Assembly: GCF_001750685.1 (NCBI RefSeq)
Contig: NZ_CP017269.1
Span: 372,001 to 436,000, forward strand
Origin: Geosporobacter ferrireducens
GTDB taxonomy: Bacteria > Bacillota > Clostridia > Peptostreptococcales > Thermotaleaceae
Reading direction: 5' to 3'
DNA length: 64,000 nt
Each line of letters opens with the position of its first letter. The stretch's first letter is position 1. Made by a program: the position numbers and the translations under genes. Positions 25,012-33,190 of the stretch are shown piece by piece. The notes below the pieces were generated by a model. That model was not told the DNA's origin, ran no database searches, and saw only the letters and a list, made by a program, of their open reading frames with translations.

Positions 25012-26217
25012 CTATTGATTGTCAGGACTTAAATCTTCTACATTAAGCAATCTTACCCTGTTTTCTAATTCTTCAATCAGTGAATCAGAAGTCCCCCACC
25101 CTTTTATATAGTTAATATCAAACTCTTTTTCTTTATTCATATTTTTTATAATTTTTTCAGTATGAGCAATACTTCGTACATGATCTGCAATATCGTTTAT
25201 AGAGATAATACAAATTTCTTTTACCCCATATTGCTGAAGCTCTTCTATTGCGCTTTTAATACTTGAAGTAGGCAAATAAGGTGCTACAAATTTTACTTTT
25301 CTATCTTCATATCCACTACGAATCAATTGTCTTTTAAGATTCTCCAAAAACAACATCTCCTGTCTAAAGACAGTAGTATCAGCCTTCCTGTTATCCCCCT
25401 CTGTTTCCGTACTACTCATCAATATAATACCCATATTACTATTTTCGTATCCTTCAGCATATGCATCTATCTGATAAACTATTCCTCTAATGAGCTTTTC
25501 ACTATTCCAAAGCGGCTGGACAAATCTAATATGATTTATAGAATTTTGTACACTATATCTATTTAGTTCATCAATCAGCTTGAGATAGTCTAGGGATTCT
25601 GTAAGCATAATTGGCGCGACGATTATTTTTTCATAATTGCTATTCATTAGCTTATTTTCGATAATCTTTTTATAATTTACAGCACCATCCATATAGGAAA
25701 AATATAAATCATAATCTACATCCAACAGATTATTTAGTTTATTGTATATTTCCCGTGATTGATCATTATATTTGCTAATTCCTACACGTTCATAAGCTCT
25801 TTTATATTGATATAAGTCTATAATACTGTACAATCTATTAAAAAACCGCTTATCCTCTTTCATTTTTTCCAATAAGCCTGAAATATTATAACGTTCTTCT
25901 TCTCCTTTCAATATTAACAGTACCGCCGTTTGATTTCCTTCTTTTATGACCTGAGGATATGGTTTTATCCCTCTATCGGGAACTATTGATAGTATTGACC
26001 AAACTGCAATGAAAAAGCCTAAAATAATACCGCTAATCGTTACACTAAAATACTTTAAACTCCATTTCTTATAGCTCATAATCGTATAGCTGCAAAAAAA
26101 ACCTATTAGGAACATGGTTAATCTTTCCACCGCACCACTATATATAATAACACATAGTACTGAAAATCCACAGATGAATGAAATCAATAATTGTTTAATA
26201 TCGAACAGATTTATCAT
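25012..26217 (-). CDS. Membrane-anchored chelatase-fold (ferrochelatase-like) protein, probably non-catalytic
   Basis: 401 aa: three transmembrane helices (about 10-27, 33-50, 56-79) then a soluble domain of about 310 residues. The soluble part resembles HemH in layout: an opening strand AVLLILKGEEERY, a mid strand KIIVAPIMLTESLDYL, the strand MGIILMSSTETEG where ferrochelatase has its SAH catalytic loop, and the end ICIISINDIADHVRSIAHTE where ferrochelatase has SDHIET. The usual His is Ser/Thr and the usual Glu is Arg. Resemblance was judged by eye. It lies upstream of a spore-lipoprotein gene and may be sporulation related; function unknown. Confidence 0.5.
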   Translation of the reverse strand: MINLFDIKQLLISFICGFSVLCVIIYSGAVERLTMFLIGFFCSYTIMSYKKWSLKYFSVTISGIILGFFIAVWSILSIVPDRGIKPYPQVIKEGNQTAVLLILKGEEERYNISGLLEKMKEDKRFFNRLYSIIDLYQYKRAYERVGISKYNDQSREIYNKLNNLLDVDYDLYFSYMDGAVNYKKIIENKLMNSNYEKIIVAPIMLTESLDYLKLIDELNRYSVQNSINHIRFVQPLWNSEKLIRGIVYQIDAYAEGYENSNMGIILMSSTETEGDNRKADTTVFRQEMLFLENLKRQLIRSGYEDRKVKFVAPYLPTSSIKSAIEELQQYGVKEICIISINDIADHVRSIAHTEKIIKNMNKEKEFDINYIKGWGTSDSLIEELENRVRLLNVEDLSPDNQ

Positions 26218-26285
26218 AATATTCCCCCCTCCTTCATTTTATTGAAGGAGCGTTCCATATATGTAAAAGGATTATGAAAGTCATG

Positions 26286-26326
26286 CAAAAAGAAAGATGG
26301 GATTGAATACAATCCCATCTTTCTTT
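26286..26326 (-). terminator. Terminator of the YhcN-type gene
   Basis: A perfect 17-base stem (26289-26305 with 26310-26326) and a 4-base loop, followed on the minus strand by five U. The stem begins inside the stop codon of the lipoprotein gene. Confidence 0.92.
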
Positions 26327-26834
26327 ACCTAACTAAGGTCATCCTTCTCATTAAATCAGTCACTTCATTATTTACACGTGTAACAGCTTCTCCATTTTCC
26401 AATCTTGTTGCAAGTCCTCGAATCTCCTGAACCATTCCTTCATCCTGTGTAAAAAAGATTTGATCAATTTCTGGATCAACGGTACGTACTCTGGCTTCAA
26501 TTCGCTCTTCAAGGTTTTGGTTTTCTTCGCTGATAACACCTATTAGAGCTGCATTGGCACTAATAATAACATGTGCTCTTTCAACACCTTCTACTACTTT
26601 CAATTCATCAGCCAGCCGATCTGCACGGGCATTTAGATCGTTTACATTGATATTTCCTTCAAATGCACCATCCTCACTATTGTAGGGAATTGTAGGATTT
26701 GTTGCCATACCGTTATTTTGTATATCTCCCGGATTTGCTTGTTCATTTGGAGTTGGTCTTCGAGCAGGCTGACAACCGCTTATCAATAGTATAACAATCA
26801 CAAAAACGAAAATTCTATACATAGTTTTTTTCAA
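26325..26834 (-). CDS. YhcN/YlaJ-family sporulation lipoprotein
   Basis: About 169 aa with a signal peptide and lipobox LLISGC (Cys about residue 21 from the chosen TTG start), a Pro/Asn-rich linker (PARRPTPNEQANPGD) and the YhcN/YlaJ domain: RADRLADELKVVEGVERAHVII, ALIGVI and ERIEARVRTVDPEIDQIFFT. Family members are lipoproteins of the spore inner membrane involved in germination/outgrowth. The TTG at 26832-26834 is chosen as start because AGGAGG is 8 bases upstream; the GTG at 26843 lies in the SD. Confidence 0.85.
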   Translation of the reverse strand: MKKTMYRIFVFVIVILLISGCQPARRPTPNEQANPGDIQNNGMATNPTIPYNSEDGAFEGNINVNDLNARADRLADELKVVEGVERAHVIISANAALIGVISEENQNLEERIEARVRTVDPEIDQIFFTQDEGMVQEIRGLATRLENGEAVTRVNNEVTDLMRRMTLVR

Positions 26835-27026
26835 GCATAACACCTCCTATAACTATTTTTTCACCAAGTCTTTATCTTTATTTCAAATTTTAAAAATATT
26901 TATAGAAACCTAAAATAGATTCATGACGAATAAAATAATTTGCTCCTTTTTCTGTAGAAAAAATTTTTTTGAATAATTTAACGGCTTTTTCAAAGGATAA
27001 TTCTAGTAGAGAAATCATTGAATTGA

Positions 27027-27055
27027 TTGAACATTCCTCATAAATCAGTTATAAT
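27027..27055 (+). promoter_or_regulatory. ychF promoter
   Basis: TTGAAC (27027-27032), a 17-base spacer and a perfect TATAAT (27050-27055), 47 bases before the ychF ATG. Confidence 0.85.
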
Positions 27056-27102
27056 TTTATTTGTGTTTAATAACGTACAAAGTTTGAAAGGAAGAATTCT
27101 AT

Positions 27103-28197
27103 ATGAAGTTAGGTATTGTAGGTTTACCCAATGTAGGCAAGAGCACTCTTTTTAACGCCATTACAAAAGCTGGTGCAGAGTCGGCAAATTATCCCTTCTG
27201 TACAATCGAACCCAATGTAGGTGTTGTATCAGTCCCTGATCATCGTTTAGACGTACTGTATCAAATGTATAATTCTGAGAAAAAAGTTCCAGCAGTTATA
27301 GAATTTTACGATATCGCTGGCTTAGTTCGCGGTGCAAGCCAAGGGGAAGGATTAGGCAATAAATTTTTATCCCATATTCGTGAAGTCGTTGCAATTGTCC
27401 ATGTAGTTCGCTGCTTTGAAGACGACAACATCGTCCATGTAGAAGGAAGTGTAGGCCCTCTCAGAGATATCGAAACCATCAACTTGGAATTAATATTCTC
27501 CGATTTAGAAATGATTGAAAGACGTTTACAAAAAACAAATAAATTGGTTAAGTCTGATAAATCTTATCAACTAGAATTTGATCTTCTTCAACGGGTAAAA
27601 GATACCCTAGAGAGTGGTAAATCTATAAGGGGATTAGATTTGACAAAGGAAGAAAAGGAAATCGTAAAGGATTTTAATCTGCTTTCCTATAAGCCTATTA
27701 TTTATGTAGCCAACGTATCAGAGGATGATCTTCTGGAAAACGGCGCAAACAATGAAATGGTACAACAGGTGCGAGAGCATGCTAAATCAGAAAATGCTGA
27801 AGTTGTAGTAATCTGCGCTAAAATCGAGTCTGAAATTGCAGAACTGGACGATGCGGAAAAGGTTGAGTTCCTGCAAGATTTAGGTTTAGAAGAGTCAGGC
27901 TTAGATCTTCTGATCAAAGCAGGTTATAGCCTGTTAAATCTCATGAGCTTTTTAACAGCCGGTCCAAAAGAAGTTCGGGCTTGGACCATTCGTATCGGTA
28001 CGAAAGCACCTCAAGCTGCCGGAAAAATCCACTCCGATATTGAACGGGGCTTTATTCGTGCAGAAACTATTTCTTTCGATGAATTGGTAGCTGCGGGCAG
28101 TATTGCTGCAGCTAAAGAGAAAGGCTTGGTTCGCCTTGAAGGAAAGGAATATATCGTACAAGACGGCGATGTAATTTTATTCAGATTTAACGTGTAG
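27103..28197 (+). CDS. ychF: Redox-regulated ATPase YchF (OLA1 family)
   Basis: Translation-associated P-loop ATPase of the Obg/OLA1 group that binds ribosomes. The N-terminal G domain has [15 protein letters not shown] (residues 4-18) and switch [23 protein letters not shown]; the G4 position is [10 protein letters not shown] (NxxE rather than NKxD), which explains ATP preference. The C-terminal TGS domain includes [23 protein letters not shown]. 364 aa, standard. It is one of very few plus-strand genes, transcribed alone with its own promoter and terminator. Confidence 0.97.
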   Translation: MKLGIVGLPNVGKSTLFNAITKAGAESANYPFCTIEPNVGVVSVPDHRLDVLYQMYNSEKKVPAVIEFYDIAGLVRGASQGEGLGNKFLSHIREVVAIVHVVRCFEDDNIVHVEGSVGPLRDIETINLELIFSDLEMIERRLQKTNKLVKSDKSYQLEFDLLQRVKDTLESGKSIRGLDLTKEEKEIVKDFNLLSYKPIIYVANVSEDDLLENGANNEMVQQVREHAKSENAEVVVICAKIESEIAELDDAEKVEFLQDLGLEESGLDLLIKAGYSLLNLMSFLTAGPKEVRAWTIRIGTKAPQAAGKIHSDIERGFIRAETISFDELVAAGSIAAAKEKGLVRLEGKEYIVQDGDVILFRFNV

Positions 28198-28201
28198 AAT
28201 A

Positions 28202-28234
28202 AAAGCAATGATTTTTTCGAATCATTGCTTTTTT
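28202..28234 (+). terminator. ychF terminator
   Basis: AAAGCAATGATT and AATCATTGCTTT form a 12-base stem with a U-rich loop and a U tract, starting 4 bases after the ychF stop. Confidence 0.92.
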
Positions 28235-28282
28235 CATAGCAAAATTATTCAGATAATTAAAGTCAGCAGTTTTCCTATCCTG

Positions 28283-28927
28283 TTATTGTACAGAATAAGC
28301 TTTCTTAACATATATTGTAAAGCAGATCTGTTCAACTGCAGAAAAGAACGCTGAAGTTAAAAAGTATAATCCCAACCCTATGGGTGCCTTTACAACAATA
28401 AATACACTCATGAGCAGGGCAGGAAGAATATTACCTACTGAAAGTTTCATAATCCCACTATCCCTTAGCACCCCTAATGAAACCAAAATATTGGGCAGCA
28501 ATTGAATGACCGTAACGAGGATTGGTACAATATAATAAGGGTCCGGTAGAGATAGCTTTAAAATCCAGGGTAATATAATGGTCGTTCCCTCTACTGGCAT
28601 CACAATAAAAAACCTATATAAAGAAATTAATATTGGAAGCTGGATAAATCCTGCAAAACCTCCAAATATATTTCCTGCATTTTTTGTATATACTTTCTGT
28701 AACTCAACTTCGAGCTTTTCTTTATTGTGCTTATATTTATTTTTAAGTGCCTCAATCTGCTTCGACATTTCCTGTTGTTTTGCAAGACTATTTTTTTGCT
28801 TTAAATTTACGGGCAAAAGGGCCAGTTTTGCGATTATGGTTAATAAAACAATGGCAAGTCCCCAATCACCGGTTACATGAAAAAGAAGGCCTAAGGCTTG
28901 ATGCAATACTTCGAAAATAATATTCAA
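28283..28927 (-). CDS. YidC/Oxa1-family membrane protein (short, no lipobox)
   Basis: About 214 aa with five hydrophobic helices and the Oxa1 core: WGLAIVLLTIIAKLALLPVNLKQ, the positively charged cytoplasmic coiled hairpin (KQIEALKNKYKHNKEKLEVELQKVY), and FAGFIQLPILISLYRFF. It lacks the N-terminal lipoprotein signal usual in Gram-positive SpoIIIJ/YqjG and is truncated to the core. The main YidC of Clostridia normally sits near rpmH, so this is probably a specialised paralogue. Start taken as TTG at 28925-28927 (AAAGGTGG 8 bases upstream). Confidence 0.85.
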   Translation of the reverse strand: MNIIFEVLHQALGLLFHVTGDWGLAIVLLTIIAKLALLPVNLKQKNSLAKQQEMSKQIEALKNKYKHNKEKLEVELQKVYTKNAGNIFGGFAGFIQLPILISLYRFFIVMPVEGTTIILPWILKLSLPDPYYIVPILVTVIQLLPNILVSLGVLRDSGIMKLSVGNILPALLMSVFIVVKAPIGLGLYFLTSAFFSAVEQICFTIYVKKAYSVQ

Positions 28928-28986
28928 AATGATCTCCACCTTTCTATCCGATTAAAAGTGTTGTATCGTTAGAAATCATTTTGTAT

Positions 28987-29217
28987 TTATTCGTGAATAC
29001 AGAACCGCCATATGTCATATTTTTCATAGATATTAAAATCTTCAAGAACAAGCTGCCGAATATAATTGGCAACCTTTAGTTTCGTCAGCACGGTAATACC
29101 GCTTTCAAAATGCCACTTTACAGCAGTTCTAGCAATTTTAAAACTGCAATAGAGAATTGACAGAAAATAAGCAAGAACAAATATGAGCATCATAATCTCA
29201 GCAATATTCAATTTCAC
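28987..29217 (-). CDS. Small membrane protein of unknown function
   Basis: About 76 aa, one long hydrophobic segment (IAEIMMLIFVLAYFLSILYC) followed by a basic amphipathic stretch (FKIARTAVKWHFESGITV, LTKLKVANYIRQLVLED). I do not recognise it. It lies about 60 bases upstream of the YidC-like gene and in the same direction, so the two may be co-transcribed. The GTG at 29215-29217 is favoured by GAGGG 5 bases upstream. Confidence 0.55.
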   Translation of the reverse strand: MKLNIAEIMMLIFVLAYFLSILYCSFKIARTAVKWHFESGITVLTKLKVANYIRQLVLEDFNIYEKYDIWRFCIHE

Positions 29218-29422
29218 GGCAACCCTCACCTGCTTTCTTATCTAGATGTGTCCTTAGATTTTATATACTCATATTTTAACATAAACATTCCCTTAAACCT
29301 ATTAAATTTGGTTAACTTTTTGACTCGACCACTTTGCTGTTTAAGCATTCAATTTCATTATGTAATTGACCCATGATATTGATGGAAAGGAAACTCTATA
29401 TTACTTTTTGACTGAAATGCCT

Positions 29423-30799
29423 TTATGAAGATTGTATCTGATACTGCCATTGAAAGGCCTGACATAGGATTCTTATTGGAAAATGTATAAATGCAGCTTC
29501 AATCCACTTTGCAAAGCCCTTCTTTTTTTCGGCAGTCAGTACTGTATTGGTAAAATCCATCTCTAGAAGGCGCTCTCCTTTGGTCAAAATCATTATATTT
29601 TCTTCCTGCCTGTAATCTGTTTGATACCCTAGCAGACGAAATAAGCGGGCTGCCTTTCCATGCGCTACAGCTCTTCCTTTCATCTTCTTGCCTTCAGTGT
29701 ACTTTTCCGGCAATTCAGCATCGTCTTGCAATGCCGCTTCTAAAGAAATATATTCCAGATTTCCATTTATCTGTCCATCATCAGCAATTACGGTTCCCCA
29801 CCTCTCTGAAATCCGGTTAAGGTTATCAATGATTGCTTTTGCTTCTTTTTCTTCCGCTGCCTTCGGTTGTCCATTTACAATGGAGATTGGTACAATCCAG
29901 CTGTTTATCATGCCCTGTTTACTAACCTCAATATTAAAAATCATGGACCTGTTACTTAACTGGCCTTTGGAATTAAAAACAAAATTACCTAAACTATACA
30001 GTATTGGCTTGTTTTTATAGAATTCGATTCCCTGCAGCACATGGGGGTGGTGACCCATCACAACATCTCCACCACTGTCAATGATCACTTTACCCAGCTT
30101 CTCTTGATATCCCTGGGGAAATTGATCCAGTTCCTTTCCCCAATGCACCGATACAATCAGATAATCTACATGCTGCTTTGTTTGGCTGACAGTATCTTTG
30201 ATTTGATTGACATAGTGATCATAAGCACTGACAATACCTGGCCGCTTATCGGTAGCATACCAGCTCATATCGTAGATAACTCTGGAAAAAGCTAAAAACC
30301 CGATCTTTTGTCCATTAACCTCCCAAATAGCCGGCGTTAATGCTTTTTGAATATTTCTGCCTCCACCTGCATACTTGATTTTACTCTTCTCCAGATTCTC
30401 AAGCGTTTCAATAAATCCTTCTTGTCCAAAATCCAAGATATGATTGTTTGCAATTGAAACACCATCTACACCTGCATTTACCAGACCCGTTAAAGTTTCT
30501 GGCTTTGACTGAAAGGTATAGCTTTTGTCAGGGCTTGCAGCGCCTTTTACGCCTACGGAGGTCTCCAAATTAAGCAGCACTAAATCGCTTTTCTCAAAAT
30601 AGGGCTTTACCTCTATCCAAGGATAATCCACACCATTTCTTTCGATTTGGCTTCCAATACTTCGATCCAGCATAACATCTCCTGCAAGGGAAATCGTCAC
30701 GGTTTCCTTTTTTTCTGGTATTGCATGAACATCTATGATGAGACTCGTCGTTAATATAAGGAGTGTAAGGATTATTCTTATTTTTCTTATAAACATCAT
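29423..30799 (-). CDS. CapA/PgsA-type metallophosphatase-fold surface protein
   Basis: About 458 aa with an N-terminal signal/anchor segment (IRIILTLLILTTSLIIDVHA) and the CapA domain: ISLAGDVMLDRSIG, DLVLLNLETSVG, GVSIANNHILDFGQEGF, VSVHWGKELDQFP and VVMGHHPHVLQGIEF. These are the metal-binding motifs of the calcineurin-like CapA family linked to poly-gamma-glutamate export. A C-terminal region of about 120 residues (from about 340) is unlike the core. No capB/capC genes are nearby, so a role in poly-gamma-glutamate synthesis is not supported; CapA homologues also occur alone. Confidence 0.85.
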   Translation of the reverse strand: MMFIRKIRIILTLLILTTSLIIDVHAIPEKKETVTISLAGDVMLDRSIGSQIERNGVDYPWIEVKPYFEKSDLVLLNLETSVGVKGAASPDKSYTFQSKPETLTGLVNAGVDGVSIANNHILDFGQEGFIETLENLEKSKIKYAGGGRNIQKALTPAIWEVNGQKIGFLAFSRVIYDMSWYATDKRPGIVSAYDHYVNQIKDTVSQTKQHVDYLIVSVHWGKELDQFPQGYQEKLGKVIIDSGGDVVMGHHPHVLQGIEFYKNKPILYSLGNFVFNSKGQLSNRSMIFNIEVSKQGMINSWIVPISIVNGQPKAAEEKEAKAIIDNLNRISERWGTVIADDGQINGNLEYISLEAALQDDAELPEKYTEGKKMKGRAVAHGKAARLFRLLGYQTDYRQEENIMILTKGERLLEMDFTNTVLTAEKKKGFAKWIEAAFIHFPIRILCQAFQWQYQIQSS

Positions 30800-30850
30800 C
30801 AAAACCTCATCTCAATTCTATTTTACGCTAGGGTAAATCCATTCTTTTTT

Positions 30851-30880
30851 GAAAAAAAGAATGGTACAGAGACCATTCTT
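30851..30880 (-). terminator. deoC terminator
   Basis: AAGAATGG (30857-30864) and CCATTCTT (30873-30880) form an 8-base stem with 8-base loop, followed by seven U on the minus strand. The stem overlaps the deoC stop codon. Confidence 0.85.
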
Positions 30881-31547
30881 AATAGTTTATATTTCCACTT
30901 TCTACGCCCTTAGCAATGGAAACAGAAGCACTGGTTCCCAATCGCGTTGCGCCAGCTTCAATCATTTTCAGAGCAGTTTCAATGTTTCTGATACCTCCAG
31001 AAGCTTTTACCTGAAGCCTATCTCCTACAATCTGCTTCATCAGTATAACATCTTCTACTGTAGCGCCGCCTGTAGAAAAACCCGTTGAGGTTTTCACAAA
31101 ATGCGCTCCTGCAGCTTTTGACAGCTCACAGGCTTTTATTTTTTCTTCTTCTGTTAATAAGCAGGTTTCGATAATTACTTTTAAAATATTATGGGGTTTG
31201 AGTACTTCCACAATCCCCTCAATATCCTTCCGAACAAAGTCATATTCTTTGTCTTTCAAAGCGCCAATATTGATCACCATATCAATCTCATCAGCTCCAT
31301 TTGCTATCGCAGTCTTTGCTTCAGATGCTTTTCCGCTGGATTCCATAGCTCCAAGAGGAAAGCCTACTACAGAAGTAATCTTTACATCACTTCCTTTTAA
31401 CTGCTCTTTTACGAAAGGTACATACCATGAATTAACGCAAACAGAATAAAAACCATTTTCAACAGCTTCCTGACATACCTTTATAATGTCCTGTTTCTGT
31501 GCATCGGGTTTTAAAACTGTATGATCAATATATTTAGCAATATTCAT
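30879..31547 (-). CDS. deoC: Deoxyribose-phosphate aldolase DeoC
   Basis: Class I aldolase that splits 2-deoxyribose 5-phosphate into acetaldehyde and glyceraldehyde 3-phosphate. The Schiff-base Lys is in [15 protein letters not shown] (about residues 149-163), with a second active Lys in VKASGGIRN (about 180). 222 aa. It follows pduL by 15 bases with a good SD (GGAGGGTTATCG), implying an operon in which the acetaldehyde produced could be routed through acyl-CoA to acyl phosphate by PduL. Confidence 0.97.
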   Translation of the reverse strand: MNIAKYIDHTVLKPDAQKQDIIKVCQEAVENGFYSVCVNSWYVPFVKEQLKGSDVKITSVVGFPLGAMESSGKASEAKTAIANGADEIDMVINIGALKDKEYDFVRKDIEGIVEVLKPHNILKVIIETCLLTEEEKIKACELSKAAGAHFVKTSTGFSTGGATVEDVILMKQIVGDRLQVKASGGIRNIETALKMIEAGATRLGTSASVSIAKGVESGNINY

Positions 31548-31562
31548 CGATAACCCTCCAAA

Positions 31563-32138
31563 CTATTTGATTAATTCTACAAGTTCTCCGTTCTTTAGGC
31601 CTGCAGCATTGCCTTCATCTATATCAACATGCATTTCCAATGCATATGTTGGATGAACCCTAACCAAAACATTATTGAATACTAGCCCTCGTTTTCCATC
31701 TACTTTTACGCTTACTACTTCTTTATCAACTACATTAAATTTCTCCGCGTCAGAAGTATGCATATGAATGTGTCTGGCAGCAGCTATGATTCCGCTTTCT
31801 ATTGTAACTTCGCCCTTTGGCCCGACAATTTTTGCTCCCGGACTGTTCACTAAGTCGCCGGAATCTCTTACGGGCGGTGTTACACCCAAAACAAAACCAT
31901 CGGTTAAAGAAATCTCAATTTGTGTACTTCCTCTTGCTGGTCCTAAAACTCTTACACCTTTTAAAGTGCCTTTCGGTCCAACAATATCAACCTTTTCATT
32001 TGCCGCATATTGTCCGGGCTGCGATAAATCTTTCATGATTGTTAACGCATAACCCTCTCCAAATAAAATGTCAATATGCTCTTTGCTCAGGTGTAAATGT
32101 CTGTTTGACAGACCCACCGGTATCATATTGTTTGGCAT
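31563..32138 (-). CDS. pduL: Phosphate propanoyltransferase (phosphotransacylase) PduL
   Basis: Converts short-chain acyl-CoA and phosphate to acyl phosphate. The protein has the two PduL repeats with metal-binding histidines: GLSNRHLHLSKEHID at residues 8-22 and AARHIHMHTSDAEKF near 118. The 191-aa length lacks the long N-terminal encapsulation peptide typical of microcompartment copies, so this is probably a cytosolic enzyme used in acetate/propionate formation. It heads an operon with deoC and has a good promoter. Confidence 0.95.
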   Translation of the reverse strand: MPNNMIPVGLSNRHLHLSKEHIDILFGEGYALTIMKDLSQPGQYAANEKVDIVGPKGTLKGVRVLGPARGSTQIEISLTDGFVLGVTPPVRDSGDLVNSPGAKIVGPKGEVTIESGIIAAARHIHMHTSDAEKFNVVDKEVVSVKVDGKRGLVFNNVLVRVHPTYALEMHVDIDEGNAAGLKNGELVELIK

Positions 32139-32202
32139 AAATAACCCCCCTGATTAAATTAAAGTAGTAATAATTTCCATTATGTATACACGATACGCAT
32201 AT

Positions 32203-32231
32203 ATTATATCTCTATAATATTAAAAAATCAA
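32203..32231 (-). promoter_or_regulatory. pduL-deoC promoter
   Basis: TTGATT (32226-32231), 17-base spacer and a perfect TATAAT (32203-32208) on the minus strand. Just downstream lies an imperfect dyad (TATGCGTA, 5 bases, TATACATA), a possible operator in the early transcribed region. Confidence 0.7.
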
Positions 32232-32272
32232 ATCTATTCCTCTAAATAAATGTAATATTTACAGCTGAGAGA

Positions 32273-32578
32273 TTATTTTTTCAGCTTATCCGTAACTGCT
32301 TGTGTCTTCCCTGCCATGCTAGCACGCCTGTCTCTTCTGTCATCTATTTTTATAGTTGTAGATACTCTAAGTGCACCGGATTCAAAAGGTACCTCATGCA
32401 TTCTCCTTATTACATCTAAAATAATATCTAAGTCCCCTTCAATAATCGTGCCCATAGCTGTCAATTCATAATTTACTCGATTCTCTGCTTGCAATATACA
32501 ATGGCAAGCTGCTACATAATGACTGATGCTGGTATCGCCAGTTCCCAGTGGTACAATTGAAGTTTCCACGATAGCCAT
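32273..32578 (-). CDS. MTH1187-family thiamine-binding protein
   Basis: 101-aa ferredoxin-like-fold protein of the YkoF/MTH1187 family: AIVETSIVPLGTGDTSISHY opening, MGTIIEGDLDIILDVIRRMHE centre, and TTIKIDDRRD. The family binds thiamine or a related ligand as a tetramer in other organisms; the exact role is unresolved. It follows a flavodoxin-like reductase gene by 13 bases, suggesting co-transcription. Confidence 0.85.
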   Translation of the reverse strand: MAIVETSIVPLGTGDTSISHYVAACHCILQAENRVNYELTAMGTIIEGDLDIILDVIRRMHEVPFESGALRVSTTIKIDDRRDRRASMAGKTQAVTDKLKK

Positions 32579-32591
32579 TCAATACCCCTCC

Positions 32592-33164
32592 TTAAAAAAC
32601 GATTAGTTTTTGTCCTAATTCAAAGGCATCATCTAGCAATTGCTTCCGATCTCCAACAAATTCATTGTCAGTACGGTCTACTAATAGATTATATTTATAA
32701 TTTGTATTAATTGCTCTGAAAAATAACTCCATCACTATAGTGGCACCAATAAAACCGTTCTCACTCATGGTTGAACCTGCTGTACATAAGAACAATCCGT
32801 TCCTCTTCTTATTTCTATCGATTGCAGATTTCTGTAAAACGTATTTGCTTGACCAAAAAGCCTGACACCGATCAATCATAATTTTCGTAATACTAGAAAC
32901 GGAATTAAAATAAATGGGGGAACCAATCACTACGATATCTGCTTGATTAAACTTACCATAAAGCGTAGAAAGATCATCTTTGATCGCGCATATACCTGAT
33001 TTGCCACAATAGTCACAGGCGTTGCATGGCTGCATTGATAATTTTCGAAGCTCAATCTTCTCCACCTCAACCTTTTGAGATGTCAATCCTTCGATTACTG
33101 CGTCCAAAAGCAAATCTGTGTTCTTTTTACTCCTGGGACTACCCATTATTGCTAACGCTTTCAA
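32592..33164 (-). CDS. Flavodoxin-fold NAD(P)H-dependent FMN oxidoreductase with Cys cluster
   Basis: 190 aa, starting at TTG with GGAGGCGACCTA upstream. The FMN phosphate loop is GSPRSKKNTD (residues 8-17). An inserted CNACDYCGKSGIC motif (about 47-59) resembles the ferredoxin-like or redox Cys segment of iron-sulfur flavoproteins (Isf). SPIYFNSVSS is the second FMN loop. It may therefore be an iron-sulfur flavoprotein-type electron carrier; Cys spacing (CxxCxxCxxxxxC) supports this but cofactor content is inferred. Confidence 0.83.
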   Translation of the reverse strand: MKALAIMGSPRSKKNTDLLLDAVIEGLTSQKVEVEKIELRKLSMQPCNACDYCGKSGICAIKDDLSTLYGKFNQADIVVIGSPIYFNSVSSITKIMIDRCQAFWSSKYVLQKSAIDRNKKRNGLFLCTAGSTMSENGFIGATIVMELFFRAINTNYKYNLLVDRTDNEFVGDRKQLLDDAFELGQKLIVF

Positions 33165-33190
33165 TAGGTCGCCTCCTTATCTATTCAAAA

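Noticed and set aside
25012..26217. Reading this gene as a true ferrochelatase (hemH).
   Set aside because: Both positions expected for the catalytic His and Glu are substituted and three transmembrane helices are added, and no other haem genes are near.
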